Source: Coriaria nepalensis
Taxonomy: Eukaryota > Streptophyta > Magnoliopsida > Cucurbitales > Coriariaceae
Assembly: GCA_027186245.1 (NCBI GenBank)
Contig: CP114481.1
Span: 18,569,501-18,633,500, forward strand
Length of the DNA stretch: 64,000 nt
Direction: 5' to 3'
The notes under the pieces were generated by a model, which was given only the letters and a program-made list of their open reading frames with translations, was not told the DNA's origin and made no database searches. This document shows positions 41,611-53,080 of this stretch, piece after piece. Position numbers and translations under genes: made by a program. Numbering within the stretch: the first letter of the stretch is position 1; each line of letters begins with the position of its first letter.

Positions 41611-44600
41611 TAAATTAAGTTGAACGAATTCTATTTTCGCCCTTCAAACATGATTTTCTTACATAACTAGCAATTAATCTATTGAAGACAACAATGTAGT
41701 ATTTTAGACTTAAAAAGTATATCATTAAGTCTTTTCATATCATTAAATTGTTTGAAAGCACTTCGAACAAATTCTATATTTGCATTTAAGACATGACTTT
41801 CATGCATAAGTTGCAATTGATCTATTGAAGGCAACTATGCATTTTTTTAGCCTTAAAATCATATTATTGCGTCTCTTTTAGTCATTAAATCATTCAAAAT
41901 CGCTTCGAACGAAATTCGGCCTTTAAACATGACTTTCGTCCATAACTTGCAGTTAATCTATGGAAGGAAACAATGCATTTGTTTAGCCTTAAAGTCATGT
42001 CATTGAGTCTCATCCAGTCATTAAATCATTATAAATTAAGTTGAACGAATTCTATTTTCGCCCTTCAAACATGATTTTCTTACATAACTAGCAATTAATC
42101 TATTGAAGACAACAATGCAGTATTTTAGACTTAAAAAGTATATCATTAAGTCTTTTCATATCATTAAATTGTTTGAAAGCACTTCGAACAAATTCTATAT
42201 TGGCATTTAAGACACGACTTTCATGCATAAGTTGCAATTGATCTATTGAAGGCAACTATGCATTTTTTTAGCCTTAAAATCATATTATTGCGTCTCTTTT
42301 AGTCATTAAATCATTCAAAATCGCTTCGAACGAAATTCGGCCTTTAAACATGACTTTCGTCCATAACTTGCAGTTAATCTATGGAAGGAAACAATGCATT
42401 TGTTTAGCCTTAAAGTCATGTCATTGAGTCTCATCCAGTCATTAAATCATTATAAATTAAGTTGAACGAATTCTATTTTCGCCCTTCAAACATGATTTTC
42501 TTACATAACTAGCAATTAATCTATTGAAGACAACAATGCAGTATTTTAGACTTAAAAAGTATATCATTAAGTCTTTTCATATCATTAAATTGTTTGAAAG
42601 CACTTCGAACAAATTCTATATTGGCATTTAAGACACGACTTTCATGCATAACTTGCAATTGATCTATTGAAGGAAACTATGCATTTTTTTAGCCTTAAAG
42701 TCATATTATTGCGTCTCTTTTAGTCATTAAATCATTCAAAATCGCTTCGAACGAAATTCGGCCTTTAAACATGACTTTCGTGCATAACTTGCACTTAATC
42801 TATTGAAGGCAACAATGCATTTGTTTAGCCTTAAAGTCATGTCATTTAGTCTCATCCAGTCATTAAATCATTCTAAATTAAGTTGAACGAATTCTATTTT
42901 AGCCCTTCAAACATGATTTTCTTACATAACTTGCAATTAATTTATTGACGACAACAATGCATTATTTTAGCTTTAAAAAGTATATCATTCAGACTTTTCA
43001 TATCATCAAATTGTTTGAAAGCACTTCGAACCAATTCTATTTGTGCATTTAAGACACGACTTTCATGCATAACTTGTAATAGATCTATTGAAGGCAACTA
43101 TGAATTTTTTTAGCCTTAAAATCATATTATTGCGTCTGTTTTAGTCATTAAATTATTCTAAATTACTTCGAACGAAATTCGGCATTTAAACATGACTTTC
43201 GTGCATAACTTGCAGCTAATTTATTAAAGGCAACAATGCATTTGTTTAGCCTTAAAGTCATGTCATTGAGTCTCATCCAGTCATTAAATCATTATATATT
43301 AAGTTGAACGAATTCTATTTTAGCCCTTCAAACATGATTTTCTTACAAAACTAGCAATTAATCTATTGAAGACAGCAATGCATTATTTTAGCTTTAAAAA
43401 GTATTTCATTCAGTCTTTTCATATCATTAAATTGTTTGAAAGCACTTCGAACCAATTCTATTTGTGCATTTAAGAGACGACTTTCATGCATAACTTGTAA
43501 TTGATCTATTGAAGGCAACTATGCATTTTTTTACCCATAAATTCATATTATTGCGTCTCTTTTAGTCATTAAATCCTTCTAAATCGCTTCGAACGAAATT
43601 CGGCCTCTAAACATGACTATCGTGCATAACTTGCAGTTAATTTATTGAAAGCAACAATGCAGTTGTTTAGCCTTAAAGTCATGTCATTGTGTCTCATCCA
43701 GTCATTAAATCATTCTAAATTAAGTTGAACGAATTCTATTTTCGCCCTTCAAACAAGATTTTCTTACATAACAAGGAATTAATCTATTGAAGACAACAAT
43801 GCATTATTTTAGCTTTAAAAGTATTTCATTCAGTCTTTTCATATCATTAAATTGTTTGAAAGCACTTCGAACAAATTCTATATTTGCATTTATGACATGA
43901 CTTTCATGCATAAGTTGCAATTGATCTATTGAAGGCAACTATGCATTTTTTTAGCCTTAAAATCATATTATCGCGTCTCTTTTTGTCATTAAATCATTCT
44001 AAATTACTTCAAACGAAATTCGGCCTTTAAACATGACTTTCTTGCATAACTTGCAGTTAATCTATTGAAAGCAACAATACATTTGTTTAGCCTTAAAGTC
44101 ATGTCATTGAGTCTCATCCAGTCATTAAATCATTCTAAATTAAGTTGAACGAATTCTATTTTAGCCCTTCAAACATGACTTTCTTACAGAACTTGCAATT
44201 AATTAATTGACGACAACAATGCATTATTTTAGCTTTAACAAGTATTTCATTCTGTCTTTTCATATCATTAAATTGTTTGAAAGCACTTCGAACCAATTCT
44301 ATTTGTGCATTTAAGACACGACTTTCATGCATAACTTGTAATTGATCTATTGAAGGCAACCATGCATTTTTTTAGCCTTAAAGTCATATTATTGCGTCTC
44401 TTTTAGTCATTAAATCATTCTAAATTACTTCAAACGAAATTCGGCCTCTAAACATGACTTTCGTCCATAACTTGCAGTTAATCTATGGAACGCAACAATG
44501 CATTTGTTTAGCCTTAAAGTCATGTCATTGAGTCTCATCCAGTCATTAAATCATTGTAAATTAAGTTGAACGAATTCTATTTTCCCTCTTCAAACATGAT

Positions 44601-46864
44601 TTTCTTACATAACTAGCAATTAATCTATTGAACACAACAATGCAGTATTTTAGCCTTAAGAAGTATATCATTCAGTCTTTTCATATCATTAAATTGTTTG
44701 AAAGCACTTCGAACCGATTCTATTTGTGCATTTAAGAGACAACTTTCATGCATAAGTTGCAATTGATCTATTGAAGGCAACTATGCATTTTTTTAGCCAT
44801 AAAGTCATATTATTGCGTGTCTTTTAGTCATTAAATCATTCTAAATCGTTTCGAACGAAATTCGGCCTTTAAACATGACTTTCGTGCATAACTTGCAGTT
44901 AATCTATTGAAGGCAACAATGCATTTGTTTAGCCTTAAAGTCATGTCATTGAGTCTCATCCAGTCATTAAATCATTGTAAATTAAGTTGAACAAATTCTA
45001 TCTTCGCCCTTCAAACATGATTTTCTTACATAACTAGCAATTAATCTATTGAAGACAACAATGCCGTATTTTAGCCTTAGAAAGTATATCATTCAGTCTT
45101 TTCATATCATTAAATTGTTTGAAAGCACTTTGAACAAATTCTATATTTGCATTTAAGACACGAATTTCATGCATAAGTTGCAATTGATCTAATGAAGGCA
45201 ACTATGCATTTTTTTAGCCTTAAAATCATATTATTGCGTCTCTTTTAGTCATTAAATCATTCGAAATTACTTCCAACGAAATTCGGCCTTTAAACATGAT
45301 TTTCTTGCATAACTTGCCGTTAATCTATTGAAGGCAACAATGCATTTGTTTAGCCTTCAAGTCATGTCATTCAGTCTCATCCAGTGATTAAATCATTCTA
45401 AATTAAGTTGAACGAATTCTATTTTAGCCCTTCAAACATGATTTTCTTACATAACTTGCAATTAATTTATTGACGACAACGATGCATTATTTTAGCTTTA
45501 ACAAGTATTTCATTCAGTCTTTTCATATCATTAAATTGTTTGAAAGCACTTCGAACCAATTCTATTTGTGCATTTAAGACACGACTTTCATGCATAACTT
45601 GTAATTGATCTATTGAAGGCAACCATGCATTTTTTTAGCCTTAAAGTCATATTATTGCGTCTCTTTTAGTCATTAAATCATTCTAAATTACTTCAAACGA
45701 AATTCGGCCTCTAAACATGACTTTCGTCCATAACTTGCAGTTAATCTATGGAACGCAACAATGCATTTGTTTAGCCTTAAAGTCATGTCATTGAGTCTCA
45801 TCCAGTCATTAAATCATTGTAAATTAAGTTGAACGAATTCTATTTTCCCTCTTCAAACATGATTTTCTTACATAACTAGCAATTAATCTATTGAACACAA
45901 CAATGCAGTATTTTAGCCTTAAGAAGTATATCATTCAGTCTTTTCATATCATTAAATTGTTTGAAAGCACTTCGAACCGATTCTATTTGTGCATTTAAGA
46001 GACAACTTTCATGCATAAGTTGCAATTGATCTATTGAAGGCAACTATGCATTTTTTTAGCCATAAAGTCATATTATTGCGTCTCTTTTAGTCATTAAATC
46101 ATTCTAAATCGTTTCGAACGAAATTCGGCCTTTAAACATGACTTTCGTGCATAACTTGCAGTTAATCTATTGAAGGCAACAATGCATTTGTTTAGCCTTA
46201 AAGTCATGTCATTGAGTCTCATCCAGTCATTAAATCATTGTAAATTAAGTTGAACAAATTCTATCTTCGCCCTTCAAACATGATTTTCTTACATAACTAG
46301 CAATTAATCTATTGAAGACAACAATGCCGTATTTTAGCCTTAGAAAGTATATCATTCAGTCTTTTCATATCATTAAATTGTTTGAAAGCACTTTGAACAA
46401 ATTCTATATTTGCATTTAGGACACGAATTTCATGCATAAGTTGCAATTGATCTAATGAAGGCAAGTATGCATTTTTTTAGCCTTAAAATCATATTATTGC
46501 GTCTCTTTTAGTCATTAAATCATTCGAAATTACTTCCAACGAAATTCGGCCTTTAAACATGATTTTCTTGCATAACTTGCCGTTAATCTATTGAAGGCAA
46601 CAATGCATTTGTTTAGCCTTCAAGTCATGTCATTCAGTCTCATCCAGTGATTAAATCATTCTAAATTAAGTTGAACGAATTCTATTTTAGCCCTTCAAAC
46701 ATGATTTTCTTACATAACTTGCAATTAATTTATTGACGACAACGATGCATTATTTTAGCTTTAACAAGTATTTCATTCAGTCTTTTCCTATCATTAAATT
46801 GTTTGAAAGCACTTCGAACCAATTCTATTTGTGCATTTAAGACACGACTTTCATGCATAACTTG
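41611..46864. repeat. 5.25-kb block, copy 2
   Basis: Copy of 30665-35918 at an offset of 10,946 bp. Anchor pairs are TAGACTTAAAAAG (30758/41704), the GCAGCTAAT variant (32266/43212), TATGGAACGCAAC (33541/44487) and again 34804/45750. Homology ends where the upstream copy has ACTTGGAATTG and this copy has ACTTGTAATTG, at about 35919/46865. Both 1,263-bp units are present here at about 44236-45498 and 45499-46761. Its left edge departs from the upstream order by a two-HOR (843-bp) difference. Confidence 0.9.
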
Positions 46865-48430
46865 TAATTGATCTATTGAGGGCAACTATGCATTTTTTTA
46901 GCCTTAAAGTCATATTATTGCGTCTCTTTTAGTCATTAAATCATTCTAAATTACTTCAAATGAAATTCGGCCTTTAAACATGACTTTCGTGCGTAACTTG
47001 CAGTTAATCTATTGAAGGCAACAATGCATTTGTTTAGCCTTAAAGTCATGTCATTGAGTCTCATCCAGTCATTAAATCATTAGATATTAAGTTGAACGAA
47101 TTCTATTTTTGCCCTTCAAACGTGATTTTCTTACATAACTTGCAATTAAATTATTGACGACAACAATGCATTATTTTAGCTTTAAAAAGTATTTCATTCA
47201 GTCTTTTCATATCATTAAATTGTTTGAAAGCACTTCGAACAAATTCTATATTTGCATTTAAGACACGACTTTCATGCATAAGTTGCAATTGATCTATTGA
47301 AGGCAAGTATGCATTCTTTTAGCCTTAAAATCAAATTATTGCGTCTCTTTTTGTCATTAAATTATTCTAAATCGCTTTGAACGAAATTCGGCCTTTAAAC
47401 ATGACTTTCGTGCATAACTTGCAGTTAATTTATTGAAGGCAACAATGCATTTGTTTAGCCTTAAAGTCATGTCATTGAGTCTCATGCAGTCATTAAATCA
47501 TTCTAAATGAAGTTGAACGAATTCTATTTTCGCCCTTCAAACATGATTTTCTTACATAACTAGCAATTAATCTATTGAAGACAACAATGCCGTATTTTAG
47601 CCTTAAAAAGTATATCATTCAGTCTTTTCATATCATTAAATTGTTTGAAAGCACTTTGAACAAATTCTATATTTGAATTGAAGACACGACTTTCATGCAT
47701 AAGTTGCAATTGATCTATTGAAGGCAACTATGCATTTTTTTGGCCTGAAAATCATATTATTGCGTCTCTTTTAGTCATTAAATCATTCTAAATCGCTTCG
47801 AACGAAATTCGGCCTTTAACCATGACTTTCGTGCATAACCTGCAGTTAATCTATTGAAGGCAACAATGCATTTGTTTAGCCTTAAAGTCATGTCATTGAG
47901 TCTCATCCAGTCATTAAATCATTCTAAATTAAGTTGAACGAATTCTATTTTAGCCCTTCAAACATGATTTTCTTACATAACTTGCAATTTATTTATTGAT
48001 GACAACAATGCATTATTTTAGCTTTAAAAAGTATTTCATTCAGTCTTTTCATATCATTAAATTGTTTGAAAGCACTTCGAACCAATTCTATTTGTGCATT
48101 TTAGACACGACTTTCATGCATAACTTGTAATTGATCTATTGAAGGCAACTATGCATTTTTTTAGGCTTAAAGTCATATTATTGCGTCTCTTTTAGTCATT
48201 AAATCATTCTAAATTACTTCAAATGAAATTCGGCTTTTAAACATGACTTTCGTGCATAACTTGCAGTTAATCTATTGAAGGCAACAATGCATTTGTTTAG
48301 CCTTAAAGTCATGTCATTGAGTCTCATCCAGTCATTAAATCATTCTGAATTAAGTTGAACGAATTCTATTTTCGCCCTTCAAACATGATTTTCTTACATA
48401 ACTAGCAATTAATCTATTGAAGACCACGAT

Positions 48431-48646
48431 GCAGTATTTCAGCCTTAAAAAGTATATCATTTAGTCTTTTCATATCATTAAATTGTTTGAAAGCACTTCG
48501 AACAAATTCTATATTTTCATCTAAGACACGACTTTCATGCATAAGTTGCAATTGATCATTCTAAATTAAGTTGAACGAATTCTATTTTCGCCCTTCAAAC
48601 ATGATTTTCTTACATAACTAGAAATTAATCTATTGAAGACAACAAT
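48431..48646. repeat. Truncated HOR 1: C/B hybrid monomer, 205-bp deletion
   Basis: The unit starts as a normal C monomer and keeps 127 bp to GATC at 48554-48557. It then jumps directly to ATTCTAAATTAAGTTGAACG of monomer B. The last 16 bp of C, all of A (136 bp) and the first 53 bp of B are missing, giving 216 bp instead of 421. Both sides of the junction carry ATC in intact units, so the deletion could have used a 3-bp microhomology. The central box of the B part is intact. Confidence 0.93.
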
Positions 48647-49908
48647 GCAGTATTTTGGCCTTAAGAAGTATATCATCCAGTCTTTTCATATCATTAAATT
48701 GTTTGAAAGCACTTTGAACAAATTCTATATTTGAATTGAAGACACGACTTTCATGCATAAGTTGCAATTGATCTATTGAAGGCAACTATGCATTTTTTTG
48801 GCCTGAAAATCATATTATTGCGTCTCTTTTAGTCATTAAATCATTCTAAATCGCTTCGAACGAAATTCGGCCTTTAACCATGACTTTCGTGCATAACCTG
48901 CAGTTAATCTATTGAAGGCAACAATGCATTTGTTTAGCCTTAAAGTCATGTCATTGAGTCTCATCCAGTCATTAAATCATTCTAAATTAAGTTGAACGAA
49001 TTCTATTTTAGCCCTTCAAACATGATTTTCTTACATAACTTGCAATTTATTTATTGATGACAACAATGCATTATTTTAGCTTTAAAAAGTATTTCATTCA
49101 GTCTTTTCATATCATTAAATTGTTTGAAAGCACTTCGAACCAATTCTATTTGTGCATTTAAGAAACGACTTTCATGCATAACTTGTAATTGATCTATTGA
49201 AGGCAACTATGCATTTATTTAGCCTTAAAGTCATATTATTGCGTCTCTTTTAGTCATTAAATCATTCTAAATCGCTTCGAACGAAATTCGGCCTCTAAAC
49301 ATGACTTTCGTGCATAACTTGCAGTTAATTTATTGAAGGCAACAATGTATTTATTTAGCCTTAAAGTCATGTCGCTGAGTCTCATCCACTCATTATATCA
49401 TTATAAATTAAGTTAAACGAATTCTATTTTCGCCCTTCAAACATGATTTTCTTACATAACTTGCAATTTATTTATTGACGACAACAATGCATTATTTTAG
49501 CTTTAAAAAGTATTTCATTCAGTCTTTTAATATCATTAAATTGTTTGAAAGCACTTCGGACCAATTCTATTTGTGCATTTAAGACACGACTTTCATGCAT
49601 AACTTGTAATTGATCTATTGAAGGCAACTATGCATTTTTTTAGCCTTAAAGTCATATTATTGCGTCTCTTTTAGTCATAAATCATTCTAAATTACTTCAA
49701 ATGAACTTCGGCTTTTAAACATGACTTTCGTGCATAACTTGCAGTTAATCTATTGAAGGCAACAATGCATTTGTTTAGCCTTAAAGTCATGTCATTGAGT
49801 CTCATCCAGTCATTAAATCATTCTAAATTAAGTTGAACGAATTCTATTTTCGCCCTTCAAACATGATTTTCTTACATAACTAGCAATTAATCTATTGAAG
49901 ACAACAAT

Positions 49909-50124
49909 GCAGTATTTCAGCCTTAAAAAGTATATCATTTAGTCTTTTCATATCATTAAATTGTTGGAAAGCACTTCGAACAAATTCTATATTTGCATTT
50001 AAGACACGACTTTCATGCATAAGTTGCAATTGATCATTCTAAATTAAGTTGAACGAATTCTATTTTTGCCCTTCAAACATGATTTTCTTACATAACTTGC
50101 AATTAATTTATTGACGACAACAAT
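49909..50124. repeat. Truncated HOR 2: same C/B deletion junction
   Basis: The GATC|ATTCTAAATT junction is at 50032-50038, identical to that near 48554, and the unit is again 216 bp. The downstream B end is of the ACTTGCAATTAATTTATTG type, whereas the first truncated unit has ACTAGAAATTAATCTATTG. The junction was therefore copied into a different flank, or the flank was converted after duplication. Confidence 0.93.
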
Positions 50125-50965
50125 GCATTATTTTAGCTTTAAAAAGTATTTCATTCAGTCTTTTCATATCATTAAATTGTTTGAAAGCACTTCGAACCAA
50201 TTCTATTTGTGCATTTAAGACACGACTTTCATGCATAACTTGTAATTGATCTATTGAAGGCAACTATGCATTTTTTTAGCCTTAAAGTCGTATTATTGCG
50301 TCTCTTTTAGTCATTAAATCATTCTAAATCGCTTCGAACGAAATTCGGCCTCTAATCATGACTTTCGTGCATAACTTGCAGTTAATTTATTGAAGGCAAC
50401 AATGCATTTACTTAGCCTTAAAGTCATGTCATTGAGTCTCATCCACTCATTATATCATTGTAAATTAAGTTAAACGAATTCTATTTTCGCCCTTCAAACA
50501 TGATTTTCTTACATAACTTGCAATTTATTTATTGACGACAACAATGCATTATTTTAGCTTTAAAAAGTATTTCATTCAGTCTTTTCATATCATTAAATTG
50601 TTTGAAAGCACTTCGAACCAATTCTATTTGTGCATTTAAGACATGACTTTCATGCATAACTTGTAATTGATCTATTGAAGGCAACTATGCATTTTTTTAG
50701 CCTTAAAGTCATATTATTGCGTCTCTTTTAGTCATAAATCATTCTAAATTACTTCAAATGAAATTCGGCTTTTAAACATGACTTTCGTGCGTAACTTGCA
50801 GTTAATCTATTGAAGGCAACAATGCATTTGTTTAGCCTTAAAGTCATGTCATTGAGTCTCATCCAGTCATTAAATCATTCCCAATTAAGTTGAACGAATT
50901 CTATTTTCGCCCTTCAAACATGATTTTCTTACATAACTAGCAATTAATATATTGAAGACAACAAT

Positions 50966-51181
50966 GCAGTATTTCAGCCATAAAAAGTATATCATTTAGT
51001 CTTTTCATATCATTAAATTGTTTGAAAGCACTTCGAACAAATTCTATATTTGCATTTAAGACACGACTTTCATGCATAAGTTGCAATTGATCATTCTAAA
51101 TTAAGTTGAACGAATTCTATTTTCGCCCTTCAAACATGATTTTCTTACATAACTTGCAATTAATTTATTGACGACAACAAT
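50966..51181. repeat. Truncated HOR 3: same C/B deletion junction
   Basis: The GATC|ATTCTAAATT junction is at 51089 onward, 1,057 bp after the second copy. The unit is 216 bp and ends with the same B type as truncated unit 2. The single shared junction shows that one deletion event was amplified, not that three deletions occurred. Confidence 0.93.
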
Positions 51182-51330
51182 GCATTATTTTAGCTTTAAA
51201 AAGTATTTCATTCAGTCTTTTCATATCATTAAATTGTTTGAAAGCACTTCGAACCAATTCTATTTGTGCATTTAAGACACGACTTTCATGCATAACTTGT
51301 AATTGATCTATTGAAGGCAACTATGCATTT

Positions 51331-53080
51331 TTTTAGCCTTAAAGTCATATTATTGCGTCTCTTTTAGTCATTAAATCATTCTAAATTACTTCAAACGAAA
51401 TTCGGCCTTTAAACATGACTTTCGTGCATAACTTGCAGTTAATCTATTGAAGGCAACAATGCATTTGTTTAGCCTTAAAGTCATGTCATTGAGTCTCATG
51501 CAGTCATTAAATCATTCTAAATTAAGTTGAACGAATTGAATTTTCGCCCTTCAAACATGATTTTCTTACATAATTAGCAATTAATCTATTGAAGACAACA
51601 ATGCAGTATTTTAGCCTTAAGAAGTATATCATTCAGTCTTTTCATATCATTAAATTGTTTGAAAGCACTTCGAACAAATTCTATTTTTGCATTGAAGACA
51701 CGACTTTCATGCATAAGTTGCAATTGATCTATTGAAGGCAACTATGCAATTTTTTATCCTTAAAATCAAATTATTGCGTCTCTGTTAGTCATTAAATCAT
51801 TCTAAATCGCTTCGAATGAAATTCGGCCTTTAAACATGACTTTCGTGCATAACTTGCAGTTAATCTATTGAAGGCAACAACGCATTTGTTTAGCCTCAAA
51901 GTCATATCATTGAGTCTCATCCAGTCATTAAATCATTCTAAATTAAGTTGAACGAATTCTACTTTCGCCCTTCAAACATGATTTTCTTACATAACTAGCA
52001 ATTAATCTATTGAAGACAACAATGCAGTATTTCAGCCTTAAAAAGTACATCATTCAGTCTTTTCATATCATTAAATTGTTTGAAAGCACTTCGAACAAGT
52101 TCTATATTTGCATTTAAGACACGACATTCATGCATAAGTAGCAATTGATCTATTGAAGGCAACTATGCATTTTTTTAGCCTGAAAATCATATTATTGCGT
52201 CTCTTTTAGTCATTAAATCATTCTAAATCGCTTCAAACGAAATTCGGCCTCTAAACATCACTTTCGTCCATAACTTGCAATTAATCTATGGAAGGCAACA
52301 ATGCATTTGTTTAGCCTTAAAGTCATGTCATTGAGTCTCATCCAAGCATTAAATCATTCTAAATTAAGTTGAACGAATTCTATTTTCGCCCTTCAAACAT
52401 GATTTTCTTACATAACTAGCAATTAATCTATTGAAGCCAACAATGCATTATTTTAGCCTTAAAAAGCATATCATTCACTCTTTTCATATCATTAAATTGT
52501 TTGAAAGCACTTCGAACAAATTCTATTTTTGCATTTAAGACACGACTTTCATGCATAAGTTGCAATTGATCTATTGAAGTTAACTATGCATTTTTTTAGC
52601 CTTAAAATCATTTTATTTCATCTCTTTTAGTCATTGAATCACTCTAAATCGCTTCGAACGAAATTCGGCCTCTAAACATGACTTTCATGCATAAGTTGCA
52701 ATTGATCTATTGAAGGCAACTATGGATTTTTTTAGCCTTAAAATCATATTATTGCGTCTCTTTTAGTCATTAAATCATTCTGAATCGCTTGGAACGAAAT
52801 TTTTCCTTTAAACATGACTTTCGTGCATAACTTGCAGTTAATCTATTGAAGGCAACAATGCATTTGTTTAGCCTTAAAGTCATGTCATTGATACTCATCT
52901 AGTCATTAAATCATTCTAAATTAAGTTGAACGAATTCTATTTTCGCCCTTCAAACATGATTTTCTTACATAACCAGCAATTAATCTATTGAAGACAACAA
53001 TGCATTATTTTAGCCTTAAGAAGTACATCATTCACTCTTTTCATATCATTAAATTGTTTGAAAGCACTTCGAACAAATTC
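51331..53080. repeat. HOR segment containing an extra hybrid monomer
   Basis: Four HOR units with A starts at 51325, 51746, 52167 and 52588, followed by an unexpected A start at 52724 and then the normal 421-bp rhythm (53145). Units here are relatively diverged, with variants such as CTGTTAGTC, GACATTCATGC, GAAGTTAAC and AAATTTTTCC. Nothing but satellite is present. Confidence 0.88.
52588..52723. repeat. Extra A/C hybrid monomer (136 bp)
   Basis: The monomer begins as A (GCATTTTTTTAGCC, a diverged TATTTCATCTC, then CGCTTCGAACG and GGCCTCTAAACATG). After GACTTTC it continues as C (ATGCATAAGTTGCAATTGATC...AACTATG). A second A monomer then starts at 52724 in place of B. The local order is C-A/C-A-B, giving a four-monomer HOR of about 557 bp. 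The crossover lies in a GACTTTC.TGCATAA stretch shared by A and C. This is the only extra-monomer event I found in the window. Confidence 0.92.

Larger units (their letters stand above)
46865..51330. repeat. HOR segment with embedded truncated units (2.5-HOR modules)
   Basis: Full 421-bp units are interrupted by three 216-bp units, so A-to-A steps of 636-637 bp occur at 48153-48790, 49632-50268 and 50689-51325. Larger modules follow. A 1,057/1,058-bp period (two full units plus one truncated) links TTGGCCTGAAAATC at about 47740 and 48798, and the two-base deletion GTCATAAATC at 49674 and 50731. The spacing between the first and second truncation is instead 1,478 bp (three full units plus one truncated). 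Confidence 0.88.

Noticed and set aside
20491..46864. Near-identical blocks as pure assembly artefacts
   Set aside because: They cannot be excluded from sequence alone. However, each copy has its own private substitutions and different flanks, and the nested order is coherent, so I treat them as real pending long-read confirmation.
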